DNA of 64,000 nucleotides from Laburnicola sp. R22_1 (Eukaryota; Ascomycota; Dothideomycetes; Pleosporales; Didymosphaeriaceae). The stretch spans positions 1,054,001 through 1,118,000 of the forward strand of contig JACONQ010000019.1 in assembly GCA_014281115.1 (NCBI GenBank). The letters run 5' to 3'. Numbering within the stretch: the stretch's first letter is position 1; each line of letters starts with the position of its first letter. Below are positions 32,969 to 44,904 of this stretch, one piece after another. The notes under the pieces were generated by a model. The model ran no database searches. It was given only the letters and a program-made list of their open reading frames with translations, and had not been told where the DNA came from. The position numbers and the translations under genes were made by a program.

Positions 32969-35900
32969 ATGGCGACTGTGTTTACGGGCGCCGAGCGCCG
33001 CAAAAAAGTCGTGACATATGGGCGACAGGCCCGTCCCAGCGCTGCGTCAATATTCACAGAAGACCCGCCTTCGCCTGAGCGTCCACGGAAGCAAGCGGGG
33101 AAGCCCCAGGGTACCGCCCAACGGCCTGGAAGCACTCTGGGAAAACAAAGCGCGTTGGAAGCTCCGCGCGCCAACCGCCAGAAGTCGCAGCCGCCTCGCG
33201 ATGAGTTCGATGTACCGTCCGACGACGAGCCTACACCACGCGTTGCCCCCATCAAGAAGCCGCTGCCGAAGCCTGCGCCAAAGCCTGTGTCGAGGCCTGA
33301 GGACGCCGATGTCTTCGACCTGCCCTCGTCCGGCGACGAACTAGCGACGAGCCAGTATAAGAAAGGGAGAATGGACCAGCTTCCGCGCAGAGCCAATTCG
33401 GCGCGACCGCGACCGCCTGTGCACACGAAATCACTATCGACCAAAAAACAGGATGTAGCAGTGTCTTCAGATGATCCACTTGCCACGGCACTTCCTGCGG
33501 CGCGACCGCAAGCGCCTGTGCACACAAAGTCACTATCGAGCAAAAAACAAGATGTAGCAGTATCTTCGGATGATCCACTTGCCACGGCACTTCCTGCGGC
33601 GCGAATACGTTCAATAACTCCCCATGCGGCACCGAAGCCTTCACCGGCTGTACAAAAGAAGGATTCAAAGGCAAGCGGTCCACCCTCCAAAGCGAATGTA
33701 CGGTCAACAAAATCCGGACCACAAGTTGTTATAACGCAGAAAGCGAAGCCTACTTTGGCAGGACCGGTCAACAAGACAGTACCAACGCAACCTGCTGAAC
33801 CAGCCTCCGATTTCGCTGTATTCGATGTCCCTTCTTCTGGTGAAGACGCACTAGCACGCACGCGTATAAGGCCACGCCCGGCACCTTTTTCCCGCGCAAA
33901 GGCACTGCCCAAAGCTTCTATACCGCAGAGACCTCTGCCACGGGAACCTTCGACCGAGTCCGATGCGTCCAATGCTTCACACAAGCGCAAACGCCGCGCC
34001 TCTGTGTCGTCTCCTGCGACCACAAAGAGAATAGACGTCATACAAAGGAAGAGGGAACCGTCCGTGCCTCGGCGGAGCAGAAAGTATCAGAGAAAAGAAG
34101 ATGGTGTGCTGTTAGACCACGCTGAAACCAAGCGTCCACAGACTACCCTTGCGGAGACATTGGAAGAGTCTTCGATCAACAAGCCAAAGCGCACAAAGAC
34201 ACGTACCGTCCCTGTCATTGCGAGACCTCCGATCTCCAAGGCACAATCATCGCCGGTGAAACTTCAGGAAATGCTCGCTATGCCTTCGATACCGCAGCCG
34301 TCAACCGTTCAAGAAATCCCAAAAGCTCCGGAACTCGAGGACGAGACCATGTATGACATTCAAGAGGTGGCCACTCCTCTTGCACGGACCGCAAGGCCTA
34401 TGATTCCAGGATCCGTGACCCCGCGACAACGGGCCTTGTTCAGTGATCTTTTAGACGGCTCTTCCGATTCGGCTACCCCAATGCCTAGCATGTCAAAGCT
34501 ACAGCTGACCGATCGACGGCCAGCTTCCGTGCTTGCGGCTCTGACAAGATCGTCCTCTGACATTCCTCAAACTGCATATACCCGAAGAGGAAGGCTAATT
34601 GATATGCTGAAGCAAGCAGCTCCAAGCTCGGACGAGGATAGTGAAAGCGACGAAGATTCGGAAGAGGAAATTACTGAAGTTCCGGCTGTGTCAGCTGCAC
34701 CAAGCCCGCCAGTCGTCGGCAATGTCACTCCACTAACTGTGTCGGACGAGATGAATGTGGATACAGAAACGCAAACGAGCTCGCATGCTTCGCAACCTAC
34801 GATGCTGATGCACGATGGTGCAAGAGTCACATATGGCCCGCAAAGGTCGTATCTGGAAGTATCCAGGCTCGAAGACGGGTTGATGGATTGGAATGAGGAC
34901 CTGGAAGTTACACCTGCCTACAGACAGGGCTCCGTCACCGAGAGCGAGGAGGACTCGCAGCAGGTTGTGGGGATCGACGTTCTCCGCAAGAAGGGCCAGC
35001 ACTACAAGTTCGAGGCGGAAACCCAAGCTATAATCGAGGATATCTCCGGGAAGAGCAATATGAACATTTCTGGCCGCCGGAGTGCAGTGATGGAGCTTGC
35101 GTCACAAATGGCCGAAAAGAGCTTTGTTGAACAGCTACTTGAGTCGGCAATGACCTCTTCACTGCTTCGAGGCCTCTCCGCTACAGGAGACATGATCTTC
35201 GACTTCGCAGCAGCAGTAGCTGTGCTGTTTATGTTACGAACAAACCCGGGCTCTGCCGTAGTCGATCAGATTTACCAGTGCGGTATCTTATCGACCTTGC
35301 ACAAGCTCTTGTCGTCGAACCTGTCAAGCTTTGATATTGTTCGTATCTCAAAAGACAGGAAGACCAATATGGCCCCGAGCGCCCGAGAGATCGTGGTAGA
35401 GTTTCGTGCGCTCATCCTGAAGACGTGTAACTGGCCTGCACAAGACATCGAAAAGCTCTCTCCACAGCTTATAGCTCTAAATGTCCTCGAAGAATTGGTC
35501 GTTGGCCTTCGCAAATCAGGCAATGGAGAATCTATTGTTGACGAAGGCATGCTTGTCAAGCTTCTCGATGCTACATCGGGCCCTTCGCAGCGTTTGAAAA
35601 CTTGCACAGCCACTGCGCAGGACCGCCTGACGCTGGACATGACGTTTTCAACACTGGAATCCCTTTCAATATCGAGGGAGGGACAAGCTTTGTGGCCAAA
35701 TGAGATACTGAGACGACTAGCGGACATGATGTCTGCTTCCTTGGATACAACCGGTCCTTCGCCGATCAGGCTTGTCATTCGGTTGTGCATGAACCTGTCT
35801 AACAGCAGGCCAAAAGCTTGCCAGATCTTTGCAGACGAGAAATTTGTCACCCGGCTTACGCGGTTCATCGTCAAGTGCTTTCAGCTACTGGGCGATGATA

Positions 35901-36411
35901 AGGGTCAGGACCAAACGGCCGAAGTGCGAGAGGATCTGATACTGGGTCTGGGCGCTATGATCAATCTTGCTGAATTCAGCGATCAAGCAAGACTGAATGT
36001 GGTCCAGGGAGGGGATGGGTTACTCGATGAGCTAGTCCGGATCTTCCTCGAGGGGTCGGAACGAGCTGACCGGGTATGTTGCATTTGTCATTGCCACAGA
36101 CGGATTCACCAACTAACGAACAACAGGCCGATTCTGTGGAAGAATCTCAATCTAGTGTCATTATCGGCTACCTTACTATTCTGCTTGGAAACGTCTGCCT
36201 AAACGACCGAGTGCGCCACAAGGTTACCTCACTACTTCCAGGAAACAACAGCACCATGCTTGTGCAGAAAGTCAAGGAATTCGTCCTCTATAACCAAAGG
36301 CTGGACCGGCTGACCAGCCAATTCGAGGGCGCAGAGGGAAAGGAGACTTTGAAGAATTTTACGATGAGGCTGATGCTCGTGGTGGAGAGACTAGAGAAGG
36401 CGGGAGCGTAG
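32969..36411 (+). CDS. WAPL: Cohesin release factor WAPL (Wings apart-like)
   Basis: Predicted as join(32969..36073,36127..36411), 1129 aa. The 53-nt intron (GTATGT, CTAAC, CAACAG) joins ERADR to ADSVEESQSS. The N-terminus MATVFTGAERRKKVVTYG carries the short basic KKVVTYG motif seen at the start of fungal relatives. About 600 residues of disordered Pro/Ser/Lys-rich sequence follow, with SDD-type acidic repeats. The C-terminal WAPL helical-repeat domain starts near LRKKGQHYKFEAE and includes LIALNVLEELVVGLRKS, IRLCMNLSNSRPKACQ and GYLTILLGNVCLND. Wapl/Rad61 binds Pds5-cohesin and opens the Smc3-Scc1 gate in the nucleus. A 99-bp in-frame tandem duplication lies in the disordered region. Confidence 0.9.
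33401..33598 (+). repeat. 99-bp in-frame tandem duplication in WAPL
   Basis: Two adjacent units, 33401-33499 and 33500-33598, are nearly identical and each encodes 33 residues containing PVHTKSLS(T/S)KKQDVAVSSDD. They differ at about eight positions. Confidence 0.9.
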
Positions 36412-37632
36412 TCGTAGGCACGTTTGCAGGAGACGGATACTGTTGTCGCATGCAGGCCGGACTGCATGTCGAACCACGTTTTCCTTTTGAATTTTTGGCT
36501 GGGTTGGGATTGGGCTTGGCTTGTGTCTGGATGATATGATTAGGCGTTGGTGGAACAATTAACAGCTCGATACCCCTTCCATGCGTAATATAGAATTTCC
36601 CCCAGACCTGAGCCACGGTGGGCACTGGGCGCTCGTTTCTGCACGGCCATTTAGGCTTAGGCTTTTTGTAGCGGGTATGCGTGTCAGTCCGGAACGAGCG
36701 ACTCGGTGGTCGTGTCTGATGATCACGGCGGTTATTGGGCGATGGGGCGGAGATTCATGAGCAGTGACTGGCATAATCTTCTCAGCGCGTGATAAGCGTA
36801 TTTTGAGCCGACAAGGGCCTGGGTGTTGATTCTTCAGCTCACATGATGTACCTATGTCCACGGGTCGGTGCATGCCGGTCCCGAGTTGTCGGATGCACCA
36901 AGGTGGTGGAAGAGGCAGCCTTGCACCCGTGTGGAATATTTGCGTGGGGGCGTTGGGCGTGGAAGGCTTCTGGCGCGCTTCCATGCAGCAGCGGCTCGGC
37001 AGGCGCGACAGGAGGAGCATGTGAAGCTGCGTGGATCGGGTAAAGTGGTTCGCAGCGGGCTCGGGGCCCGGACGCTGTGTCGCTTTTCCGAGTGTCAAAG
37101 GCGCACGTCTTCGTCTGTTTGGGTGCGCTAAGGCGGGCTGCGTCGCTGTGAGGGCCTGGGCGACGAATCCCGGGCGTTCTATTTACGTGATGTCAATTTT
37201 GCCAGAGCCCAACGTCGACGGGCGAGGGCGAGACCGCGTCTGCTGTCCGCTTCTGCTGTCCGCTAGGCATGACAGCATAGGCGGTCGTTCTCTCCCAGCC
37301 CTGGGATCTGGGATACCCCTCCTCCACTCAACCTCGCCGCTCCCTGGCTACCCGTGTGAAGCAGCGTGAAGCAGAGTGAATCCTGCCCGGCCTACGTGGG
37401 AACGGGCTACCGACCTCACAGCTACTTCACCCTCACGTCAACGGGTAGCTCCTGCAGTTGCCGCCGCCATTCCTTCCCAGCAGGCCGCCTAGCGGAAGCA
37501 GGACTCCCCTCGCTCCAGGCAACGTCAGCGCGCATTCAGCGGCCGACTCTCCATCCTCACCTCACCGCTGACCCGCCGCTCTACCAGACTACTACTACCA
37601 CTCCACGACACCCACACGCCGCCAGCACCACC
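36412..37632. other. WAPL-RHEB intergenic stretch
   Basis: About 1.2 kb. Only short overlapping frames on both strands; the last few hundred bases (about 37300-37632) should be the promoter and leader of the GTPase gene. Confidence 0.45.
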
Positions 37633-38422
37633 ATGGCCGGCCCCAAGCAGCGCAAGATCGCCATTGTGGGCAGTAGATCGGTTGGTGAGTACATTCCTCG
37701 CTGCTTCACGTGTGCCGCCGAGCTGACCGTGGCCAGGCAAGTCGAGCTTGACGGTGCAATTCGTCGACGGTCACTTCGTCGAGAGCTACTATCCGACAAT
37801 CGAGAACACCTTCAGCAAAGTGATCCAGCTTAAGAACCAGGAATATGCGACCGAGATCATCGATACCGCCGGCCAGGTACGCAGCTCGCGCTCTGGGTTC
37901 CCCGCCCCCGCAATGCCCCGCCGCGACTCTGATGCTTCCGCACAGGAAGGCCACTGCGAATTGCGCTGACAGCTCTGTAGGATGAGTATAGCATTCTCAA
38001 TTCCAAGCACTTTATCGGCATCCACGGCTACATGATCGTCTACTCGGTAAATAATAAACAGAGCTTCGAGATGGCACGGATCATTAGGGATAAGATCCTC
38101 AACCACTTGGTCCGTAGTCCCGAGCAGTACACTCCCCACGCATGATGAAGTGCAATGGCTGACGCAAGGTCCCGCACAGGCTGCCGAATACGTTCCGCTT
38201 GTCATCGTAGGCAACAAATCGGACCTGCGCCCCGAACAACGCCAAGTTACGCCCGAGGATGGCAAAGCCCTAGCTCAAGAATTCAAGTGTGCCTGGACCG
38301 AGGCCAGCGCGCGCTACGATGAGAACGTCAAAAAGGCCTTCGAGCTCATGCTCGAGGAGGTTGAGAAGAGTCAGAACCCTAGTGAACCCGCTGGTGGCGG
38401 CAAATCATGCATCGTTATGTAA
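37633..38422 (+). CDS. rhb1: Rheb-family small GTPase
   Basis: Predicted as join(37633..37684,37737..37876,37981..38109,38180..38422), 187 aa (human Rheb 184). The P-loop region is IAIVGSRSVGKSSLT, with the Arg before SVGKS that marks Rheb. The effector loop is SYYPTIENTF, switch II is DTAGQDEYSI, and G4 is NKSD. The C-terminus CIVM is a CaaX box for farnesylation. Rheb activates TOR signalling and controls nitrogen and arginine responses in fungi. The G5 motif reads EASAR, with Arg where Lys is usual. The third intron is uncertain: GTCCGT...CACAG (38110-38179) gives the family spacing after KILNHL and a good branch distance. A GTAGTC...CAAG alternative (38116-38168) would add five residues. 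Confidence 0.92.
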
Positions 38423-39195
38423 AAGATGACTGACATGAGCTCGTGGCAGATGGTGCAAAGAAGTACGATCATCGTCCGGGGGCGGTTCGAGCTCCAGAGC
38501 CGGTCGTCCCAGCGCCGGCCGCCGAAGAGGAGAAGTCGATATGGAGAAAGATCTGGGAGGCATGCGTCATTCAATGAGGTGTGGGCTCAAGGCAGGTGGT
38601 GCGCTTGCATCTGTCCATGTTGGTGTTTTGCGGGCGGTTAGACGGTGGTCGACTTGGGTGTTCATTCTTGGTATCCTTTGTCTCACTAGAGGCGTAATGG
38701 TGATCTGGGCGGAGGTGTGATGGGCGTTTTGGTCAATTCGTGTTAGGGTGCGCAGGAATTGCGCCGGCGGATCTTTTTACGGGTTCTGGGTGTACACTCT
38801 GATTGATAGACGTCTTTAGAGTTCAACAAGACATGTCTTTCTTCAACACGGGCTGACAAGCTTGGAATCACCGAGACCACGCGTGGGCCCCTGCATGTCA
38901 GTTCTTGTTAGCCTTGCAGCAAGGTGCAAGGTCGCAACAGTGCCTCGCCCAAGTCTTGATTAGGCAGCTCTGAAGCTATGACGGGAAGCCACTGCAATCC
39001 ACACTTTCACATGATGGGCAGCTTCCTGCCCATCTGGGAAAGTATCGGAGGTGAGATGATTCGGAGCTTCATTCACCCGAAATGCAAGTTGCTTTTCCCA
39101 TGCCAGACCCCTCCACGCGTCCCGCCACAGTGCGGCAAAGTGCGCCACAGTGCGCCACAACCTGCCCCGCCACTCCATCCGCATCGCGCGGTGCC
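38423..39195. other. RHEB-SES1 intergenic stretch
   Basis: No gene seen. Short GC-rich repeats of CACAGTGCG(G/C) and CAAAGTGCG(C) lie at about 39125-39160, just before the Gcn4-type site. Confidence 0.45.
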
Positions 39196-39202
39196 TGACT
39201 CA
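39196..39202 (+). promoter_or_regulatory. Gcn4/CPC1/CpcA-type site upstream of seryl-tRNA synthetase
   Basis: Perfect TGACTCA 95 bp before the start codon. Aminoacyl-tRNA synthetase genes are known targets of cross-pathway control in filamentous fungi. Confidence 0.6.
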
Positions 39203-39296
39203 AACCAGCACGCTACACTTGGGAACCCCAAAAGCCGACCCGTTCTTGAAGCGCACAAGACCATTCTGCCAGCTCGGGAGGCAGAAATAGTGCAAC

Positions 39297-40965
39297 ATGC
39301 TGGACGTGTAAGTGCCACCTTGCTCTTTACAGGGATACTTTCTTTGGCCCTGCTGAAGACGAACGCGAGGGGCGGCTGCTAACATGGAGGGGTAACAGCA
39401 ACGACTTCATCGCCGAGCGCGGCGGCAACCCCGAGAAAATACGAGAGTCGCAGCGCAAGCGACACGCAAATGTCGAAATTGTCGATGAGATCATACAGGA
39501 TTTTGAGGACCACAGGAAGAGTACGGCGCGCTCGTGCATTCCAAGGCGCATCTTGCTAACTTCGGCACCAACAGCACAATACGCGGCGACGCAGATCGGG
39601 TCGAGCATCAATGCGCTCCAGAAGCAGGTCGGGCAAAAGAAGAAGGCCAAGGAGGATGCAGACGACCTGCTCAAGGAAATGGCGGACCTGAAGAAGCAAA
39701 AGGCTGCACAGGAAGACGAGGCAGCGGTGAAGCTGGCCAAGTTAACGCTCAAGGTCAAGACGATCGGAAACTATGTACACGCCGACGTGCCCGTCTCGAA
39801 CAACGAAGACGACAACGCGATAATAAAGACGTGGTCGCCCGAGGGCAAGAAGCCCGAGTTCAACAGCGAGGGTATACCGCACCACGGCGTGCTCACACGA
39901 CTCAATGGCTACGACCCCGAGCGCGGCGTCAAGATTGTCGGCCACAGAGGATACTGTCTGATTGGCTATGGGCTGTTCCTCAACATGGCGCTCATCAACT
40001 ACGGCCTCGAGTTCCTCTTCAACAAAGGCTACACGCCCAACCAGCCGCCTTTCTTCATGCTGCGCGACCAGATGGCCAAAACGGCGCAGCTCTCCGACTT
40101 CGACGAGGAACTCTACAAGGTCACAGAGAGCAAGGACAAGCCCGAAACAGACAAGTATCTCATCGCTACCTCGGAGCAGCCCATCTCCGCCCTGCACGCC
40201 GAAGAGTGGCTCGGCGTCGCAGACCTGCCTATCAAGTACGCGGGGTACTCGACCAACTTCCGAAAGGAGGCGGGATCGCACGGCAAGGACGCGTGGGGCA
40301 TCTTCCGCATCCATCAGTTTGAAAAGGTCGAACAGTTTCTCATCACGCATCCCGAGAAGAGCTGGGAGGCGTTTGAGCAGATGCTGGAGACGTCGGAGGA
40401 ATTCTACCAGTCCTTGGGCTTGTCGTACCAAGTCGTCGGTATCGTCAGCGGGGCTTTGAGTACGTTGACTTCGTTATTGTGTGGAATGGTAGTGTATGCG
40501 ACGACGCTGTACTGACGAGACGTGCCATCTAGACAACGCCGCATCCATGAAGCGCGACCTCGAAGCCTGGTTCCCCGTCACCGGCGGCGGCGAGTACAAA
40601 GAACTCGTCTCGTGCTCAAATTGCACAGACTACCAAACGCGCGAGCTTGAAATCAGATTCGGTATGCTCTACCCCCCTCCTTTCCCCCCAATCCCTGCTA
40701 ACCGCAAACCCCCTTCCTTGTAGGCGTCAAAAAACAAACCTCCACCCGCAAAGAATACGTCCACGCGCTCAATGGCACGCTCTGCGCTACAGAACGCACG
40801 CTGTGCTGCCTCCTCGAGAACTTCCAGACGCCCGAGGGCTTCAATGTGCCCAAGGTGCTGCAGAAGTACATCCCGGGCCAGCCAGAGTTCCTGCCGTTCG
40901 TGAAAGAGTGGAAGCCGACCAAGGACGAAAAGGGCGTGCCGGAGCGGCCGAAAGAGAGCAAGTAA
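39297..40965 (+). CDS. SES1: Cytoplasmic seryl-tRNA synthetase
   Basis: Predicted as join(39297..39307,39399..39520,39575..40459,40533..40661,40724..40965), 462 aa, equal to yeast Ses1. Exon 1 codes only for MLD and part of Val; exon 2 continues [21 protein letters not shown]. The N-terminal helical arm that binds the long variable arm of tRNA-Ser follows (coiled coil about 45-110). Class II motif 2 is [19 protein letters not shown] and motif 3 is [19 protein letters not shown]. The segment [21 protein letters not shown] is also typical. A lysine-rich tail ends ERPKESK. All introns keep frame; intron 1 has a GCTAAC branch. It attaches serine to tRNA-Ser and tRNA-Sec-like acceptors. A cytosolic location is inferred from the absence of a presequence. 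Confidence 0.96.
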
Positions 40966-41470
40966 AGGCGGTAGGTAGACGCTGGAGACTTGAGGGTATA
41001 TGAACCAGTGCAAGATATTTTGATTCGAGCATGTGGAACGGAATAAAAGTAATCATCATGATACCAGCAGGTAGAGAAAATAGAGCAAGTAGCTGTCTCC
41101 ACCACCACCACCTCCTCCTTTTCCACCGCATCTTAGTTCACCAGCAGATACGACATCAACGAGACAGAAGCATAATTCTAGTTTATGCAAACCCATTACA
41201 AGAGGGGATATAATGCAATGCAATGTCATCCGTTCCCGACTCCCCGCTCCGCTCCGACCTAAACCAACCAACCTAGCAACAAGATTAGCAGCCCCTTCGT
41301 CAGTCGTATTGAAAACCATCCCTTCATCCATTCGTCGCTCACACGATGCATCCATCCCAAACCCCCGCCCATAATAAGAAAAGGAAAAGAAAAAAACGCC
41401 GTAAAATGATCAGCCCCCCTGATCCCACTCTTATCCCAACCCTGTATCCCGCCGTAGCGCCCCCAACCTT
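40966..41470. other. Convergent 3' regions
   Basis: The 3' ends of the seryl-tRNA synthetase and histidine kinase genes face each other here. Nothing beyond presumed 3' UTRs and A-rich runs near 41380-41410. Confidence 0.5.
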
Positions 41471-44400
41471 CTACCCCGTCCCATTCTTCGGCAACAAACT
41501 CCGTATCTTGTTAACCAAATCTTCTACTTTAAAAGGCTTCGAGATGATAGCGTCCATGCCGGCCTCCATCATGCTCTTCGTTTGCGCCTCGCGGACGTTG
41601 GCCGAGACGCCTAGGATAGGCGAGTATCCGGCTTTGCCTTCGTTTTGTAGCTCGCGGATTTCGGCCGTGGCGGTGTTGCCGTCCTTTATGGGCATTTCCT
41701 ATGCATGTGTTAGGTGATGGAAGCGGTGATGAAGGAGGAGCCATACTTGGTCCATAAGAATGCAGTCGAAGTAGTTGCGGGCGCCGCCCTTTTCGGATGC
41801 CAGTTTGCCGCGCTCGGCGACGGCGTCGATAGCTTCCTGGCCGTTGTTTGCTACGAAGACCTGGTATGCAATATTAGTTGTGTCCTACTGCATAATCACT
41901 ATGCTCGCGCGGTGCGAGATGCGTCTGCAATTGGTTGAGCTCACCTCAAAGTTTTTGCCTTGCAGTTGTCTTTTTAGTACCTTCTGATTGATGAGGTTGT
42001 CTTCCACAAGGAGAAGAGTGGTACGCGCGTCGGTTTGCTCCCGGCTCTGTGGGCTGGAAGCACCCTCCGAAGATGGACTCCGTCTTTCTGATGAACCAAC
42101 CTGAAGTCTTTCAAAGCGGTCCCCAATAGCATCCTTAAGGGAGGAGTTCTCTTCAGGTACTTTTTCAGCGATAGCTTGGGTCACCCGGTACCGCTCGTCT
42201 GGTCTGGACTCGGGATGAGACTCAGGGCGATATTCTGTCGGAGGATCTCTCAACGAATCATTCATCTCCACGTCGGCCATGTTTACACCAGCATTGCTTG
42301 AAACCGTCTTCATGTGCGGCCTGTCGTCCTGTTGCGATTTCTGACCTTCCTTCCCCTCAGTCGGTTCATTTTCTAGTTCCTTGATACGTTGAAGATTCGA
42401 GCTTGCACGACTGTACGATGGCCGTGGTGTTTGTGATCGTTGCGGTGCATTAGAGCTATCCGAGGAGCGCGTGCTGAAGGGTGGCCGGCTTTCTGCCGAA
42501 CTTTGTGGTGAACGGCGGACCTTGAAATAGAAACCGAACGTGGAGCCTTCGCCGCTTTTACTCGACACCCCTATATCACCACCGTGTAATTGGCACACTA
42601 TACAAATCAGCTCGTACCTCTACATGAGAAGTGCTGTCCTTACATTTTCGCGAAATGAAGAGGCCTAAACCGGACCCTCCGTACTTCTCCTGCGTCTTAG
42701 GGGTGGCTTGTCTGGACGGCGAATTAGTGCTTGAAGACTAAGAAGGCACAGTAGCTGCTTATACCTGAACCTTTCGAATAGCTTAGCTTGGCCTTCGTCG
42801 CTGATGCCAATCCCCGTGTCTTTGACTGCTACCATAAGATACAAGATAGGGCCCGTGCCCCAGTCGGCAGTCATGGTAGAATCAATGTGGAAATTATCTG
42901 TTCCTGAGCTGAAGAATATCACGTTTGGTGGATAAGAAGCTGGCTGTTCGACCGAGGCACCCATCGAGACTGTGATTTGTCTGTCACCTTGCTTCCTAGC
43001 TGTGAACTTTATCGCATTCGTAATCAAATTCACCAAGACTTGTTTCATGCGGTTGCAATCAGCGATCACGTTATCGATGCCCATTTCTTCGTAAGAATAG
43101 TCCATAGCATAGTGAAACTTGATTTTCTTGGCCTTGAACTCGGAGTTGAACACCTTCAATGCTCTTGAGAACTCCCACTTAGGGCAGACCTCTGTGCAAT
43201 GGTTAGCTCCTGATTTTAACAAGCGAACAGTAGCACTGACCCCTAGGAACCAAAGATAGCATCATGGAGTCGAGCTTTGAGAAGGATAGAATGTCATCAA
43301 CCAAGGTGTTCTGATGCGAGACGCAAAGAAGTATAGTATCAGCGGCGTCCAAGATGTCAGCAATCTGATGTTCAACGTCTTTGTGGTTGGAGGCGACGTC
43401 GCGTGCCACCTCCTTGACTTCTTCTGCCAGGTGCAGGACGGCGCTTAGAGGATTGCGGATCTCGTGAGACACCATGTCGATGAAACGTTCCTGCTGTTCT
43501 TTCCGTTCCTGAGCCTCGATGGCAGCCTTCTCCTGGGCAATCTCGGCTTGTTTGATCTCGGTGATGTCTACGACGGCGCAAATGAAGCCGGCATCGGGAT
43601 CGTCGCTCAGCGGTCTGAACAGAAACAACCTCCATTCACCCTCCTCACCGGTAGCGTCTGCAGCGCATCGGAATTCGATTCGCAGTTCGTTGCGGCTGGA
43701 GAAAGCTTGGCGGTAGGCGCCCATGACGCGTTCGTAGTCTTGCGGATGGATGCTCTCGGGCCAGGCGCGAAACTCGTTCTGGCTCTTGTTTGTGGTGAGC
43801 TTGAAGAAGCCATCATTGACGAAGATGGCTTCGGCCTCTTTGTCCAAGATGGCCAGCCCGTTAGGCAGCAGCTCGGCAAACTTGGAGAACAGCTGCGTCT
43901 GCTGGGCGTCGGCCTTGTCCGGCCCCGTTTCTTCGTCTGGATGCTCTGCTTCGTAGCCTATGGTCTTTCTGGCGGGCCTCTTCCGGGCCAGTTCGTCGAG
44001 GCCAGCCAGGGGCAGGTATCTGTCCCCCGCGCCATACTCCAGCAACTGGGCCAGTACACCCTGACGGTGGCCATTTTCGTCGATGATGGCGGTAAGGAGG
44101 ATCTGGGCGTCGGCGCTGTGCTTTGGCATGCGTGCGAGGAAGAAGTTGCAGGCTAGGCGGCGTCAGCTCGTCGACACGGGCAGTGGGACGTAGGGCTGCT
44201 TACCCACCTTGCACGTCCGGCCGCGCACCGCAGAGGCCAGGGCCGACAAGGCCTGAGCTGAGTACGTGTCGTGGGCACGCGTGCCCTGGCCATCGAGGTC
44301 GCCGCGGGCCTTGCCCCAGGCGAGGTTGTGGACGATGGCCAGGCTGTCGCCCCAGAAGATGGCGGTGCAGTGGGGGATGGGGAGGAGGCACGAGTTGACG

Positions 44401-44590
44401 AGACACTGGAGCGCCGCGGGCCACTGCTCGCGCGTGCCCAGGGGCGTGTGGGCCCTGTGAATGGTGAGCACGGGACGATGGTGACGGTGGCGAGGGCGGG
44501 TGCGTCTTACCAGTGCGTGCGGTCGAGAAACTCGAGGTTTAGGTCGTAGACGGGGAGGCCCGCAGCGGTGAGCTTGTCGAGGTTGTCCAT
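41471..44590 (-). CDS. Hybrid histidine kinase with PAS and receiver domains
   Basis: Predicted with eight exons: complement(join(41471..41698,41747..41860,41945..42597,42644..42711,42765..43191,43241..44152,44204..44454,44511..44590)), 910 aa. The N-terminus has the TPLGTREQWPAAL segment found in several fungal hybrid kinases. A PAS domain lies at about 200-310 (LAILDKEAEAIFVNDGFF, ending VVDITEIKQAE). The HisKA H-box is FIDMVSHEIRNPLSAVLH, with the phospho-His at about residue 340. The ATPase has N-box RMKQVLVNLITNAIKFT, DTGIGISDEGQAKLFERF and GGSGLGLFISRK. After a Ser/Pro-rich linker comes a receiver domain (TTLLLVEDNLINQKVL) with acceptor Asp about 834 in CILMDQEMP and Lys in SKPFK. All motifs are intact. 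No membrane segment, so likely a cytosolic sensor feeding the Ypd1-Ssk1 relay. Signal unknown. Confidence 0.92.
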
Positions 44591-44904
44591 GGCTGGCGCG
44601 GGGTCAGGCGTACGTATTCCATCGACGATTGTTTGTGCGAGTGCGAGCGGCTGTCGATGCAGCGCCCGACGTCACTGCCGCCGCCGTGCCCCGTGATGCC
44701 ATCCCGCACAGCGTTTCGACTCTCGCCAGGGCAGAGGACGTCGTCTAGACTCGGAAACCCGCGTCTTCCAACGTTGCGCTCCCCACCCCGGCCCACCGGC
44801 GTTAGCGGGCGTATCCCAGCCACAGTGCCGCCTTCATCCGGCCTCACTATATCTTAGCATCCCAACATTTGAACGGACTGACCAAGCCACCACGCCCATG
44901 GGTC
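44591..44904. promoter_or_regulatory. Divergent promoter region, histidine kinase and F-box gene
   Basis: 314 bp between two start codons in opposite directions. No specific site recognised. Confidence 0.45.
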
